This document shows, piece by piece, positions 17,982-26,878 of a stretch of 64,000 nt of DNA. The first letter of the stretch is position 1; every line of letters starts with the position of its first letter. The notes under the pieces were generated by a model. It did no database searches. It was not told the DNA's origin and saw only the letters and a program-made list of their open reading frames with translations. A program made the position numbers and the translations under genes. This stretch comes from JBMNGH01 sp050949725 (GTDB lineage Bacteria > Bacillota > Thermosediminibacteria > Thermosediminibacterales > Tepidanaerobacteraceae). Location of the stretch: NCBI GenBank assembly GCA_050949725.1, contig JBMNGH010000001.1:310001-374000 (forward strand). The letters run 5' to 3'.

Positions 17982-18551
17982 TCATGTATCAAAATTTGTG
18001 CGGCAATATTTCTGACTAGCCCGGCTTAGCAAATCGATATGGTGAAGTTCATCCATTATGATTCTTTCCAAAATGCGTCTTATATACGGATCATCTATCA
18101 TTTTTATATGCTTGCGATAATTAGCTATTTGAGCCCATTCACCAGCTATATCTGATGTAATTCTATCACAAAGAGAAACCCCATAGAACACGTAAGATGA
18201 ATCCCAATATTTTTCCATATTATTTTGGCCTATAGTTACATATCGCGGTTCCACGCCCAACATTGAAATAATTTTTCCTAATATTTCCAGGTGTCTCATC
18301 TCGACGAAGGAAATACATTCAAGTAATTCGGCTATCTCTCTGTTTATAGATTGTAATACAAAATAATGGTGTACATATTGAGCTATTGCTGTAAATTCAC
18401 TTACCTCCCCTGAATAATCTTCTAAAAGGATCCTAGCATACTGGATGTTCGGGCCAGAAACACGTATTTCGGGATAATGCGCTGGATACGAACACTTGCA
18501 ACCTGGATCATCGGAATTCTCCTCTGTTGACAACGAGGCTGTATCTTCCAT
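17982..18551 (-). CDS. Ferritin-like di-metal protein (clostridial Mn-catalase/rubrerythrin-like superfamily)
   Basis: A 189-residue four-helix-bundle protein. Paired helices carry metal-ligand-type motifs: EFTAIAQYVHH near residue 50, EMRHLE near 82, an acidic EWAQIANYRKH near 140 and DELHHIDL near 168. The two ExxH motifs and spacing fit a di-iron or di-manganese ferritin-like centre, with a likely role in oxidative-stress defence or spore-associated metal chemistry (inference). An N-terminal CKCSYP precedes the bundle. The ATG at 18551 follows GGGAGG by about 7 bases; the upstream in-frame TTG overlaps that SD and is rejected. The gene is monocistronic, with its own terminator. Confidence 0.75.
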   Translation of the reverse strand: MEDTASLSTEENSDDPGCKCSYPAHYPEIRVSGPNIQYARILLEDYSGEVSEFTAIAQYVHHYFVLQSINREIAELLECISFVEMRHLEILGKIISMLGVEPRYVTIGQNNMEKYWDSSYVFYGVSLCDRITSDIAGEWAQIANYRKHIKMIDDPYIRRILERIIMDELHHIDLLSRASQKYCRTNFDT

Positions 18552-18727
18552 GATTAATCCTCCCAAAGTATTGGTCTTTTATAAATTATGTTATTACTTA
18601 TATTAGATAAATGTTACATATTCGTTATCTATAAATAACTTCAAATCACATTATACCTAATCTGAATTAGTCTCTTTCAATCTTATAAATGTTCTTGTGC
18701 ATCTAATGTTTTTACTTGGATGAAATA

Positions 18728-18841
18728 ATGACAATCAGAAATATGGACTGGGGAAAAATGGCTCCTTATTTTACAATTCCGAAAAACATTAAAGACATTG
18801 ATTTCAAAAAAATAAAATTGGCGGAATCAGTAAAAAGTTAA
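18728..18841 (+). CDS. Possible small protein, 37 residues, unknown
   Basis: An ATG with a weak SD-like GGATGA about 5 bases upstream opens a 37-codon frame on the plus strand (MTIRNMDWGKMAPYFTIPK and on to LAESVKS). The composition is protein-like (hydrophobic start, lysine-rich C-terminus), and it is the only reasonable frame in the 326-base gap between the ferritin-like gene and rnpB. It ends just before the convergent rnpB terminator. Nothing in it is recognised, and it may not be expressed. Confidence 0.3.
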   Translation: MTIRNMDWGKMAPYFTIPKNIKDIDFKKIKLAESVKS

Positions 18842-18851
18842 AAAGTGGCAC

Positions 18852-18880
18852 AAAAAAGCCCGCATGCTAAAACATGCGAG
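18852..18880 (-). terminator. rnpB terminator
   Basis: Stem CTCGCATG/CATGCGGG with loop TTTTAG is followed by C and six T residues on the minus strand, about 13 bases after the RNase P RNA 3' end. Confidence 0.92.
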
Positions 18881-18892
18881 TTGAATTGGAAT

Positions 18893-19334
18893 GAGTAAGT
18901 CTATAAGCCGAGTTCTGTATTAGATAGTCATCTATCTAGGATGCCAGTTGCCTGACACCTCAAGCGACCATACCCGGGAGCGCGGCGGGCCACCACAAAT
19001 GCCCCCCTATTTGGTCTTGCTCCGGATGGGGTTTACAGAGCCGAAAAGTCACCTTTTCGCTGGTAAGCTCTTACCTCACCTTTCCACCCTTACCATAGCA
19101 GATGTCGGAGTTCCGAAGTCGAGAATCGGATTGCCTACCTCTATCATCCGAGGGCTCAGCTTGGAAGTCAGAAGTTGTAATTTTGACTTCTAACCTCTAC
19201 ACTCTGACAACTGATTGGCGGTATCTTTCTGTTGCACTTTCCTTGAGGTCGCCCTCACTGGGTATTACCCAGCATCCTGCCCTGTGGAGCTCGGACTTTC
19301 CTCGAGCCTTAGCTCGCGACCATCTGACTTACTC
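18893..19334 (-). ncRNA. rnpB: RNase P RNA (catalytic subunit), rnpB
   Basis: The RNA component of RNase P, which cleaves tRNA 5' leaders. The ends pair as P1: GAGTAAGTC at the 5' end (from 19334) with GACTTACTC at the 3' end (to 18893), a perfect 9-bp helix. Hallmark conserved blocks are visible on the minus strand: GAGGAAAGTCCGAGCTCC near the 5' end, AGGGCAGGATGCTGGGTAA, and the terminal ACTCGGCTTATAGACTTACTC-type block (given in part). The length, about 442 nt including a long AT-rich variable hairpin near 19165-19195, is somewhat above average for type A. Exact ends are estimated from P1. Confidence 0.95.
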
Positions 19335-19353
19335 ACTTTTTTCAGTAACAATA

Positions 19354-19382
19354 ATTATAAGTACATATTTGATTAAAGTCAA
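19354..19382 (-). promoter_or_regulatory. Sigma-70 promoter of rnpB
   Basis: On the minus strand TTGACT (19382-19377) and TATAAT (19359-19354) are separated by exactly 17 bases, about 19 bases before the P1 helix. The -35 box overlaps the last codon region of the RNase HI-like gene. Confidence 0.88.
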
Positions 19383-19810
19383 TAATTTAACATATCCAAT
19401 TCCTGGTTATCAAGCGCTTCATCAATTCCTAAATTTGCTAGTTTATCTGCACGTTTATTTTCTTCTCTTGACACATGCCTTATCTCATATTCATCAAATT
19501 CTTCCAGGAGCTTGCACACTCTTTTATACAATGGCTTTAATCCTTCATTCTTTACCTTATATTCTCCGTTTATCTGTTTTACCATGAGCTCGCTGTCTGA
19601 GAAAATGTCAATCTGCTTAATATTTATTTCTACTGCTTGTTCTAAAGCTGTTAAAAGTGCTGTGTATTCAGCTATGTTATTTGTTGTTTGGCCGATATAA
19701 TCGCTTATTTCTTTTATTACGTCGCCCTTTTCATTAAAAAAAATAATTCCTATGCCGGCATTGCCCGGGTTGCCCCGTGAAGCGCCATCAATGTAAACGG
19801 TTGCTTTCAT
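19379..19810 (-). CDS. Ribonuclease HI family protein
   Basis: A 143-residue RNase H-fold protein that would cleave the RNA strand of RNA:DNA hybrids. The catalytic acids are visible: D8 (YIDGASRGNPG), E48 (NNIAEYTAL), D72 (FSDSELMVKQI) and D122 (NKRADKLAN). The basic substrate-handle protrusion of E. coli RNase HI is reduced, as in short Firmicute/archaeal-type RNase HI. It follows the zinc-ribbon gene by 9 bases, and the rnpB promoter overlaps its 3' end. Cellular role unproven. Confidence 0.9.
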   Translation of the reverse strand: MKATVYIDGASRGNPGNAGIGIIFFNEKGDVIKEISDYIGQTTNNIAEYTALLTALEQAVEINIKQIDIFSDSELMVKQINGEYKVKNEGLKPLYKRVCKLLEEFDEYEIRHVSREENKRADKLANLGIDEALDNQELDMLNY

Positions 19811-19819
19811 ATGGCCTCC

Positions 19820-20533
19820 TCATCCTAAATCGAGTAGTATTCTTCCACAATTCTCGCAGTATATCAACTCTTCGTTACGTTTCACCTCCTGTGCCACCAT
19901 AATTGGCACCTCCATTCTGCATCCGCTGCACTTTCCATTAATAATGACTGATATTGGCGGATTTTTTAGCTTTTTTACCTTTTCGTACTTCTTTAAAAGA
20001 TCCGACGCAATTTCTTTTACCAGCCGTTCTTTATCTGATGTGATGACAGCCAGTTCACTTATAATTTTATCAAGTTTTTGCCGTGTTTTCAATCGCTCCG
20101 ATTTATATTCCGCCTTCATTGTTAATGCATTCTTTTCTTTACTGGAAAGGTTACTTTCTATTTCCTCTATTTGTTCCATTATAGACAAAGCCGTATCATC
20201 GACATTTGATACTTTCTTTTTTAAAGTCGTCTGTTTTTTCTGGAGTTTTTCGAGCTCTTTTACAGTTTTGACTTCTCCGCTATATATCCTATCATCTAGC
20301 AACTTTATTTCAGTAGTTAAGTCTTTTGAATATGACTCTAGCCTGTAAAGCTCATTCTTCAATCGGGCCAAATCTTGCATCTGCTGATCGATAAAATTAT
20401 CAAGCTGCTGTATTTGTTTAACTAGATCAATAAGCTTCTTTTTTTCTGGAATATCCCTCAAAATTGAATTTAGTTCAACTTCTCTAATTTCCAGTTCCTG
20501 AAACTTGTAAAGTTTCTCTGTTTGTGTTGTCAT
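19820..20533 (-). CDS. Zinc-ribbon coiled-coil protein (C4-type zinc ribbon, DUF164/YbgI-associated family)
   Basis: A 237-residue protein that is almost entirely heptad-repeat coiled coil for residues 1-185 and ends in a four-cysteine zinc ribbon (CSGCRMEVP ... YCENCGR). The family (PF02591) is widespread and often lies next to Nif3-type genes, as here; it has been linked to metal or nucleic-acid handling, but no reaction is established. It lies 59 bases after the Nif3-type gene and is followed by the RNase HI-like gene, so the three probably form one transcription unit. Confidence 0.85.
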   Translation of the reverse strand: MTTQTEKLYKFQELEIREVELNSILRDIPEKKKLIDLVKQIQQLDNFIDQQMQDLARLKNELYRLESYSKDLTTEIKLLDDRIYSGEVKTVKELEKLQKKQTTLKKKVSNVDDTALSIMEQIEEIESNLSSKEKNALTMKAEYKSERLKTRQKLDKIISELAVITSDKERLVKEIASDLLKKYEKVKKLKNPPISVIINGKCSGCRMEVPIMVAQEVKRNEELIYCENCGRILLDLG

Positions 20534-20592
20534 GAAGCACTCTCCTCCTTAGGCTAAAAAAATAATGAGAATAGAGTTACCTATTCTCATTC

Positions 20593-21705
20593 TCATATGA
20601 CGTCAAAAGGATCTTTGCCTTCGTATACCGTCACAACCACTTTCTCACCTAATGATAAGATTCTGCTTTTTATTAAGGCTGCCAAAGAGTATACTATGGG
20701 ATTTTCAGTGTAAAAGTGACCTGCATCAATTACTGCAATTCCCGCTGCCTTTGCTTCAATAGCATCATGATATTTTACGTCACCGGTCACAATGACATCT
20801 GCTCCTGAAAAGGCGGCACTCGATATGAGGTCCCCTCCCGCTCCGCCGCACAATGCTACTTTGGATATCTCTTTTGTCAAATCACCCACAACCCTAATGT
20901 GTTTGGCCTTAAGCTTTTGTTTTACAACATTACAAAAATTACATAGCTTCATTCGTGATCCGAGATAACCGATGCGGCCCATCCCATAAGTTTTGCCCTC
21001 GTTACTAAGAGGATAAATATCATAAGCAACTTCTTCATATGGATGGGCCTTAAGCATAGCTGAGATTACTTTTTTGAGCAGGCTTTCATGAACAATCGTC
21101 TCTATCCTTACTTCATCTACAGTTTCCAGCTTCCCAACTTCTCCTATGAATGGGCTTGACCCCTCATGAGGCTTGAAGGCACCTTCTCCTTGCACACTAA
21201 AAGTGCAGTGGCTGTAGTTTCCTATAAATCCTCCTCCTGCATTTCCTATTGCATTTCTTACAGATACTGCATGATTCCTTGGTACAAACACGACAAGTTT
21301 TCTGTATGTTTCTTCCATTGTTTTTTTTAGAATCCGCACACTTTTGAGTTCCAGGATGTTTGCCAAAATATCGTTTACACCGTCAAAAGCCACATCTAGA
21401 TTCGTATGAGCAGAATAAACCGTGATATCGTTCTGTAACACCTTTCTTACCAATTTACCTAGAGGCAAATCCAATCTCAATGACTTTACCGGTTTGAAAA
21501 AAAGTGGATGATGAGTGATCACCATATCAACCCGGTTTTTAACCGCATAATCAAGGGCCTGCTCTTCAAGTGTGAGTGTAACCATTATCTTGTCTATCCT
21601 TTTGGCAAAATCACCTATCATTAACCCCGGGTTATCCCATTCAAGTGCAAGCCTTTTGGGTGCAAGTTTCTCTATTATATCTATTATAGTCTGGCATGAA
21701 ACCAT
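20593..21705 (-). CDS. Nif3-like dinuclear metal centre protein (YqfO type)
   Basis: A 370-residue protein with the NIF3 fold. Metal-binding stretches VITHHPLFF, YSAHTNLD and DAGHFYTE supply the conserved His and acidic ligands. A PII/CutA-like insertion of about 100 residues sits in the middle (RKLVVFVPRNHAVSVRNAIG ... AHPYEEVAYDIYPL), as in B. subtilis YqfO; the substrate remains undefined. The start is the ATG at 21705, which has AAAGGAG about 8 bases upstream; an in-frame GTG at 21714 overlaps this SD. It follows trmK by 13 bases, the same order as in Bacillus. Confidence 0.92.
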   Translation of the reverse strand: MVSCQTIIDIIEKLAPKRLALEWDNPGLMIGDFAKRIDKIMVTLTLEEQALDYAVKNRVDMVITHHPLFFKPVKSLRLDLPLGKLVRKVLQNDITVYSAHTNLDVAFDGVNDILANILELKSVRILKKTMEETYRKLVVFVPRNHAVSVRNAIGNAGGGFIGNYSHCTFSVQGEGAFKPHEGSSPFIGEVGKLETVDEVRIETIVHESLLKKVISAMLKAHPYEEVAYDIYPLSNEGKTYGMGRIGYLGSRMKLCNFCNVVKQKLKAKHIRVVGDLTKEISKVALCGGAGGDLISSAAFSGADVIVTGDVKYHDAIEAKAAGIAVIDAGHFYTENPIVYSLAALIKSRILSLGEKVVVTVYEGKDPFDVI

Positions 21706-21718
21706 ATATGGCACTCCT

Positions 21719-22414
21719 TTACCTCATCGGTATGTCATTGATTACAGCTTTTAACATCCTTATTTGTCTTTCGTATTTCCTAAAAGCGAGCGCAGCCCGG
21801 TTCGATTCACTATGCTTTAGCACTTCTACCAGTCTTTTTAGTTTCATCAATCTAAATTTAATATATTCAATAACGACCGGCGATTTTTTTTTGCGGAGCA
21901 CAGGACCGACTACCAAATCTATTTCATCTATGTTTCCCTGATTTCCTTTAACAGCAGCAATCACTTCGTAAAATTTTTTTTCTTCCTGTGCCACCCTTTC
22001 ATCTACTATTTTATAGCCTGTCAGAAATAAATTCTTTCTCAACTTGTCATTACCTTTCATCGGCTGCAATATAAGGATGTCTAGCGTGCGACAAATTTCT
22101 TTTGAGCTTTCCATAATATGGATGATAGTTTCTGCCCCCATACCAGCAATTACTGCTACATCAGCATCTTTTGGAGAAATAGGCTCAAATCCGAAACCTA
22201 ATCTAAGCTCAATACTTTGCTCAAGACCTTCTCTTTGTATGTTTTCCATTGCCTTCTTAAAAGGTCCCGGCACAATTTCAGTTGCAATAACTTTCTCAAC
22301 TAGCCCGTGTTTTGTGAGAAATATTGGAAGATAAGCATGATCAGTTCCGATGTCGACAACTTTTTTCCCTTTCGGAATCATAGAAGCAACCGTCATAAGT
22401 CTGTCACTCAGCAT
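21719..22414 (-). CDS. trmK: tRNA (adenine22-N1)-methyltransferase TrmK
   Basis: A 231-residue class I SAM methyltransferase. The SAM-binding motif is VVDIGTDHAYLPIFL (about 19-33), with GMGAETIIHIME near 91 and the family's LILQPMKGNDKLRKNL near 113. TrmK makes m1A22 in the D-loop of tRNAs. The C-terminal ~80 residues form the coiled-coil domain typical of Firmicute TrmK. The SD is GAGGTT. It follows rpoD across a hairpin terminator and precedes the Nif3-type gene. Confidence 0.93.
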   Translation of the reverse strand: MLSDRLMTVASMIPKGKKVVDIGTDHAYLPIFLTKHGLVEKVIATEIVPGPFKKAMENIQREGLEQSIELRLGFGFEPISPKDADVAVIAGMGAETIIHIMESSKEICRTLDILILQPMKGNDKLRKNLFLTGYKIVDERVAQEEKKFYEVIAAVKGNQGNIDEIDLVVGPVLRKKKSPVVIEYIKFRLMKLKRLVEVLKHSESNRAALAFRKYERQIRMLKAVINDIPMR

Positions 22415-22442
22415 TTTGAAACCTCATACTTCGGACCGATTG

Positions 22443-22470
22443 AAAAAGCGGAGATAAAACTCCACTTTTT
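22443..22470 (-). terminator. rpoD terminator
   Basis: An 11-bp stem AAAAAGTGGAG/CTCCGCTTTTT (one G-T pair) with loop TTTTAT lies directly after the rpoD stop and ends in five T residues on the minus strand. It partly separates dnaG-rpoD from trmK. Confidence 0.85.
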
Positions 22471-22472
22471 CA

Positions 22473-23597
22473 TTACTCTAGAAAGTCCTTTAATTTTTTA
22501 CTCCTACTGGGATGACGCAATTTTCTCAGAGCTTTGGCTTCAATCTGCCTTATCCTTTCTCTCGTAACCCCAAACTCTTGACCTACTTCTTCAAGGGTCC
22601 TAGGTCTGCCGTCATCAAGCCCAAACCTGAGCCTTAAAACTTTTTCCTCTCTCGGTGTGAGCGTGTCGAGGACTCCCTCTAGCTGCTCCTTAAGTAGAAG
22701 ATAAGCGGCTGCTTCTGCAGGCGCCTGAGCGTCTTCATCAGGTATGAAATCACCTAAATGACTATCTTCTTCTTCACCTATAGGTGTCTCTAAAGAAACC
22801 GGTTCCTGTGCGATTTTCATGATTTCGCGCACTTTTTCAACCGGTAAGTCCATCTCAGCAGCAATCTCTTCAGGCAGCGGGTCGCGACCCAGCTCCTGCA
22901 AAAGTTGTCTTGATACCCTGATAAGCTTATTTATTGTTTCCACCATGTGTACAGGTATCCTTATGGTACGGGCCTGGTCCGCTATTGCTCTGGTTATAGC
23001 CTGTCTAATCCACCAGGTTGCATACGTGCTAAATTTATAACCTTTCCTGTAATCAAATTTTTCTACAGCCTTCATTAGACCAAGGTTCCCCTCCTGTATA
23101 AGGTCCAAAAAGAGCATGCCCCTTCCTACATACTTTTTGGCAATGCTGACAACCAGCCTTAAATTTGCCTCAGCGAGTCGTCTCTTTGCTTCTTTATCAC
23201 CTTTTTCTATCGCCTTTGATAGCATAACTTCCTCTTCAGCTGACAGTAAAGGAACTTTGCCAATTTCTTTCAGGTACATCCTCACAGGATCATCTATCGC
23301 AATACCCTCAGGTACTGAAAGGTCAATTTCTTCATCTGTAGTCCCTTCTATTTCGTCTCCTTCAGGGATCTCCTCGACCTCATTCATAATTTCTATTCCC
23401 ATTTCCTCTAGTGTCTCATAGATTTTATCTATCTGGTCGGCATCCAGATCCTCTATTTCTTCAAGTGCATCCATTATTTCCTTATACGATAGTGTACCGG
23501 TTTTTTTGCCTTTATCAATAAGGGCTTTCACAATATTCATCTTATGGGCATTAATTTTCTTTACTTCGCTGTCTGTATAGATTTTTTCATCTACCAT
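22473..23597 (-). CDS. rpoD: RNA polymerase primary sigma factor RpoD (SigA)
   Basis: A 374-residue group 1 sigma factor. Region 1.1 is a short acidic segment, region 1.2 begins at [11 protein letters not shown], region 2 carries [32 protein letters not shown] and [15 protein letters not shown] for -10 recognition and melting, and region 4 ends in [21 protein letters not shown] for -35 recognition. Length and order match Bacillus SigA. The ATG has GGGGGGAG about 5 bases upstream and overlaps the dnaG stop by 7 bases, so the two are translationally coupled. Confidence 0.97.
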   Translation of the reverse strand: MVDEKIYTDSEVKKINAHKMNIVKALIDKGKKTGTLSYKEIMDALEEIEDLDADQIDKIYETLEEMGIEIMNEVEEIPEGDEIEGTTDEEIDLSVPEGIAIDDPVRMYLKEIGKVPLLSAEEEVMLSKAIEKGDKEAKRRLAEANLRLVVSIAKKYVGRGMLFLDLIQEGNLGLMKAVEKFDYRKGYKFSTYATWWIRQAITRAIADQARTIRIPVHMVETINKLIRVSRQLLQELGRDPLPEEIAAEMDLPVEKVREIMKIAQEPVSLETPIGEEEDSHLGDFIPDEDAQAPAEAAAYLLLKEQLEGVLDTLTPREEKVLRLRFGLDDGRPRTLEEVGQEFGVTRERIRQIEAKALRKLRHPSRSKKLKDFLE

Positions 23598-25417
23598 TGC
23601 GCTCCCCCCTTTTCAGGAGTATTTATCTTCAAGATGTCTCCCATCTCTGTCTTCAGTGTCTGATATGTGTTCAAAAGATCTAATAACTCCTCTCTCTGGC
23701 CGACAGCTTCAGCTTTCTTGATTTGTTCTCTTACTTGCCGTATCGTATGTTTTATAAAACCTTCTTTTACCTTATTAATCAACGAATCAAGAGTGCTTCC
23801 ATCATTGATTTGTGTATTTGTCATCATTATCTTTGATAGTTCTCTAGAGCTTTCTTCATTTAAGTAATTAAATACATCTGAAATTGATAGCTCTTTATAT
23901 TTAGCAATGTCAAAAACGACATGTGCAATATTTCTATTTAATTCATTTATAAAATGTTTTGGTTCTAAATTATCAAGCACCTTTTGTCTAATTTTATCAT
24001 TTTCAATAAAGGATTTTAGAATAGATTTTTCAGCTTTGTTAAAACCGGTTACGGTTGTTAATCTTCGAAAATCTTTATTATTATTTCTAATTTCCCCTTT
24101 TTTATGCTTGAATCCAGTGTTTGGAAATATCTTTTTGCTCAATTCGGATTTGATTGCAGACTCTGATATCCCGTATTTAGATGCAACCCTTTTAATGAAT
24201 ATATCTCTTTCAACATTACTTTTAATATTGGACAATATATCAACTGCCCTATTCAAAAAAGTCAGTTTTCCATTGGGTGTCTCCAAATTTAAACCCATTT
24301 TTGCGGACTCAAGTTTATAACTTGTACTGTCGATTGCACTTAAAACCAGTTTTTTAAAAGTATCTCGACCTTTAGTCCTTAAAAAATCATCAGGATCTTT
24401 CCCCTTGGGAAACCTGATTACCCTAATCCTGAGCCCTTCGGAGGAAAGTACATCTATGGCTCGGTGTGCCGCTAGTTCACCTGCATCATCGGAATCATAA
24501 GCCAGTACAACCCCCTCAGCAAACCTTTTTAACAACAAGGCTTGGTTTTGCGTAAGGGCAGTGCCGAGAGTGGCAACAGTTTGTGTAAACCCGTGTTGAT
24601 GAAGCGATATACAATCCATGTATCCTTCTGTTACAATAATTTCCATATCCCGGGTTTTTTCGATCATAGGCAATGCATAAAGATTTGATCCTTTGGTAAA
24701 GACAGGGTTTTCAGGAGTATTCAAATACTTCGGCTCCCCGCTTTCTATAACTCGGCCTCCAAAACCTATCACATTATTTGAAGTATCTTTTATTGGAAAC
24801 ATTATTCTGTCCCGAAACCTATCATAGTACCCTTTTTTATCCTTTCGCTTTATAACAAGCCCTGCCTTTTCCAATATTTCCACATTTAATTTTTTTTTCC
24901 TGGCATAAACTTCAAAAGCATTCCATCTCTTCGGAGCATAGCCAAGGCAAAACTTTTGAATCATCTCATGACAAATGCCTCTATTTTTTAAATAAGCAAG
25001 AGCAATTTTGCCTTCTTTAGTGTTTAATAAAATGTTTCTGTAAAAATTAGCCGCTTGTCGATTAGCGTGTAAAAGTTCCAACCTTTCTTTAAATTGTTGG
25101 GTCATTTCTTTTTCGAATTTTTTATCTGGCAACTTTATTTGATATCTCTCAGCCAACCATCTTACGGCCTCGGGAAAAGACAGGTTTTCCTTTTTCATCA
25201 AAAATGTAAAGACATTTCCCCCAACTCCGCATCCAAAACAATAAAAAAGCTGTTTTTCTGGGTTCACACTGAGCGATGGGGTTTTTTCAGAGTGAAATGG
25301 ACATAATCCGACATAATTATTTCCTCTTTTGATAAGAGACATATATCCAGAGATTATTTCTACTATATCTGCACGCATTTGAACTTCTTTAATAACTTCA
25401 TCTGAATATAACTTCAT
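23591..25417 (-). CDS. dnaG: DNA primase DnaG
   Basis: A 608-residue primase that makes RNA primers at the replication fork. The CHC2 zinc finger is at about residues 40-61 (CPFH ... YCFGC), followed by the TOPRIM-type catalytic core ([29 protein letters not shown]) and a C-terminal helicase-binding domain that is weakly conserved. The start is the ATG at 25417 because AGGTGA stands about 6 bases upstream; the GTG at 25426 lies inside that SD. A hairpin with a T-run ends 10 bases upstream of the SD, so read-through controls expression. Confidence 0.96.
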   Translation of the reverse strand: MKLYSDEVIKEVQMRADIVEIISGYMSLIKRGNNYVGLCPFHSEKTPSLSVNPEKQLFYCFGCGVGGNVFTFLMKKENLSFPEAVRWLAERYQIKLPDKKFEKEMTQQFKERLELLHANRQAANFYRNILLNTKEGKIALAYLKNRGICHEMIQKFCLGYAPKRWNAFEVYARKKKLNVEILEKAGLVIKRKDKKGYYDRFRDRIMFPIKDTSNNVIGFGGRVIESGEPKYLNTPENPVFTKGSNLYALPMIEKTRDMEIIVTEGYMDCISLHQHGFTQTVATLGTALTQNQALLLKRFAEGVVLAYDSDDAGELAAHRAIDVLSSEGLRIRVIRFPKGKDPDDFLRTKGRDTFKKLVLSAIDSTSYKLESAKMGLNLETPNGKLTFLNRAVDILSNIKSNVERDIFIKRVASKYGISESAIKSELSKKIFPNTGFKHKKGEIRNNNKDFRRLTTVTGFNKAEKSILKSFIENDKIRQKVLDNLEPKHFINELNRNIAHVVFDIAKYKELSISDVFNYLNEESSRELSKIMMTNTQINDGSTLDSLINKVKEGFIKHTIRQVREQIKKAEAVGQREELLDLLNTYQTLKTEMGDILKINTPEKGGAQW

Positions 25418-25434
25418 CTGAATCACCTAATTTT

Positions 25435-25464
25435 AAAAAAAAGTCCTCATATTTTAGATGAGGA
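25435..25464 (-). terminator. Terminator/attenuator in the dnaG leader
   Basis: Stem TCCTCAT/ATGAGGA with a 7-nt loop CTAAAAT is followed by C and eight T residues on the minus strand, ending about 10 bases before the dnaG SD. No promoter fits between it and dnaG, so dnaG-rpoD transcription must pass through it. Confidence 0.85.
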
Positions 25465-25604
25465 TAAGATGTCTCGAAATATTTGGTCCCTTCTCATCTT
25501 TGCTCTTTTTCTTTACCTTTGTCCATTTATCATACAGATATTCTACGTTAATATGTATTATTCCTTCTTTTGTATCATAAAATATTGCTGATTATTATTA
25601 TTAT

Positions 25605-26612
25605 TTAAAACTGCAATGGCCATGAGGTTGGGACAAAATTATCCTTGAATTTACCGACAGCAAACACATCAGTCATGCCGGCAATATAATCACTGACAGC
25701 CCGCTTTATTCCATCACATTTCGCAATCTTGTTAAATTCTTCGGGCATGAGTTCAGGCTTATCTACATAAAGCTCAAACAATAACCTTAACATTATCTTT
25801 GCTTTGTATTCTTGTTTTTTTGCAGTAGAACCTATATAAATATTTTCAAACAAAAATTGTCTAAGTTCGCGGGTTGCATCATGTACTTTTTGACTCATTT
25901 TAATCTCCTGCATGTCTTCACTTGTGCTAATTACATCTTTTATCATTGTGTCAATTCTTTGGGCATGTTTACTTCCCAGTGCTTCTATCGGACCTGAAGG
26001 TAGGTCTTCATCTCTGAGAATACCGGCCCTTATGGCATCATCAATATCATGATTGATATAAGCAATCCAGTCCGATATCCTCACAACGGCCCCCTCCAGG
26101 GTATGAGGGCTGCCTCTGCTCGTATGATTTAAAATCCCGTCTCTTACCTCCCACGTAAGATTAAGCCCCTTTGGTTGTTCAAGAATATCGACAACCCTGA
26201 GGCTTTGTTGTTCATGTCTGAATCCGCCTTCCATAAGTTCATTCAGTACATCCTCACCTGTATGACCAAAAGGTGTGTGACCTAGATCATGCCCAAGTGC
26301 AATCGCTTCACTTAAATCTTCGTTTAACCTTAACCCTCGAGCAATAGTCCTTGCAATCTGTGCAACTTCAAGTGTGTGTGTGAGCCTAGTCCTGTAATGG
26401 TCGCCTTCCGGAGAAATAAATACCTGTGTCTTGTGTTTCAATCGCCGGAAGGCCTTAGAGTGTAAGATGCGATCGCGATCGCGCTGGAAATCTGTCCTGA
26501 TAGAACATTTTTCTTCAGGTATCATCCGTCCCTTGCTGTTTTTGCTCAGAGTTGCATATTTTGACAGCACCTTCTGTTCAATTTCTTCAGTCCTTTGGCG
26601 AAGAGTCATCAT
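25605..26612 (-). CDS. dgt: dGTPase-like HD-domain triphosphohydrolase (Dgt family)
   Basis: A 335-residue HD-superfamily enzyme predicted to hydrolyse dGTP or other dNTPs to the nucleoside and triphosphate. The HD metal ligands are visible in RTRLTHTLEVAQIART, GHDLGHTPFGHTGE and SDWIAYINHDIDDAI. The N-terminal CSIRTDFQRDRDRILHSKAFRRLKHKTQVF block is typical of the family. It stands upstream of dnaG-rpoD, a common clostridial arrangement. ATG codons at 26612 and 26609 are both possible, with GGGGG upstream. Confidence 0.92.
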   Translation of the reverse strand: MMTLRQRTEEIEQKVLSKYATLSKNSKGRMIPEEKCSIRTDFQRDRDRILHSKAFRRLKHKTQVFISPEGDHYRTRLTHTLEVAQIARTIARGLRLNEDLSEAIALGHDLGHTPFGHTGEDVLNELMEGGFRHEQQSLRVVDILEQPKGLNLTWEVRDGILNHTSRGSPHTLEGAVVRISDWIAYINHDIDDAIRAGILRDEDLPSGPIEALGSKHAQRIDTMIKDVISTSEDMQEIKMSQKVHDATRELRQFLFENIYIGSTAKKQEYKAKIMLRLLFELYVDKPELMPEEFNKIAKCDGIKRAVSDYIAGMTDVFAVGKFKDNFVPTSWPLQF

Positions 26613-26878
26613 GAGGCCCCCAACACAAATTTTTCACATTTAGATACTATAATTTATAAAAATTCTTTTACTTTTATTCTATACAATCATTCCAAATCCT
26701 TTTCCCGCCGAAAGCAAATAAATTATTAGATTAAATATCATATTTGGTTTCGCTATCTTCGTTTTGATAACTTTCTCATATAGAATGTCATTTCGTAGAG
26801 TTTTTGTCAATAAAGCGTTACTCATTACTCAGCAGTCTGGGTTTTGTTTTCCTTCTTTCATTTACTAGCTTGCTTTCT

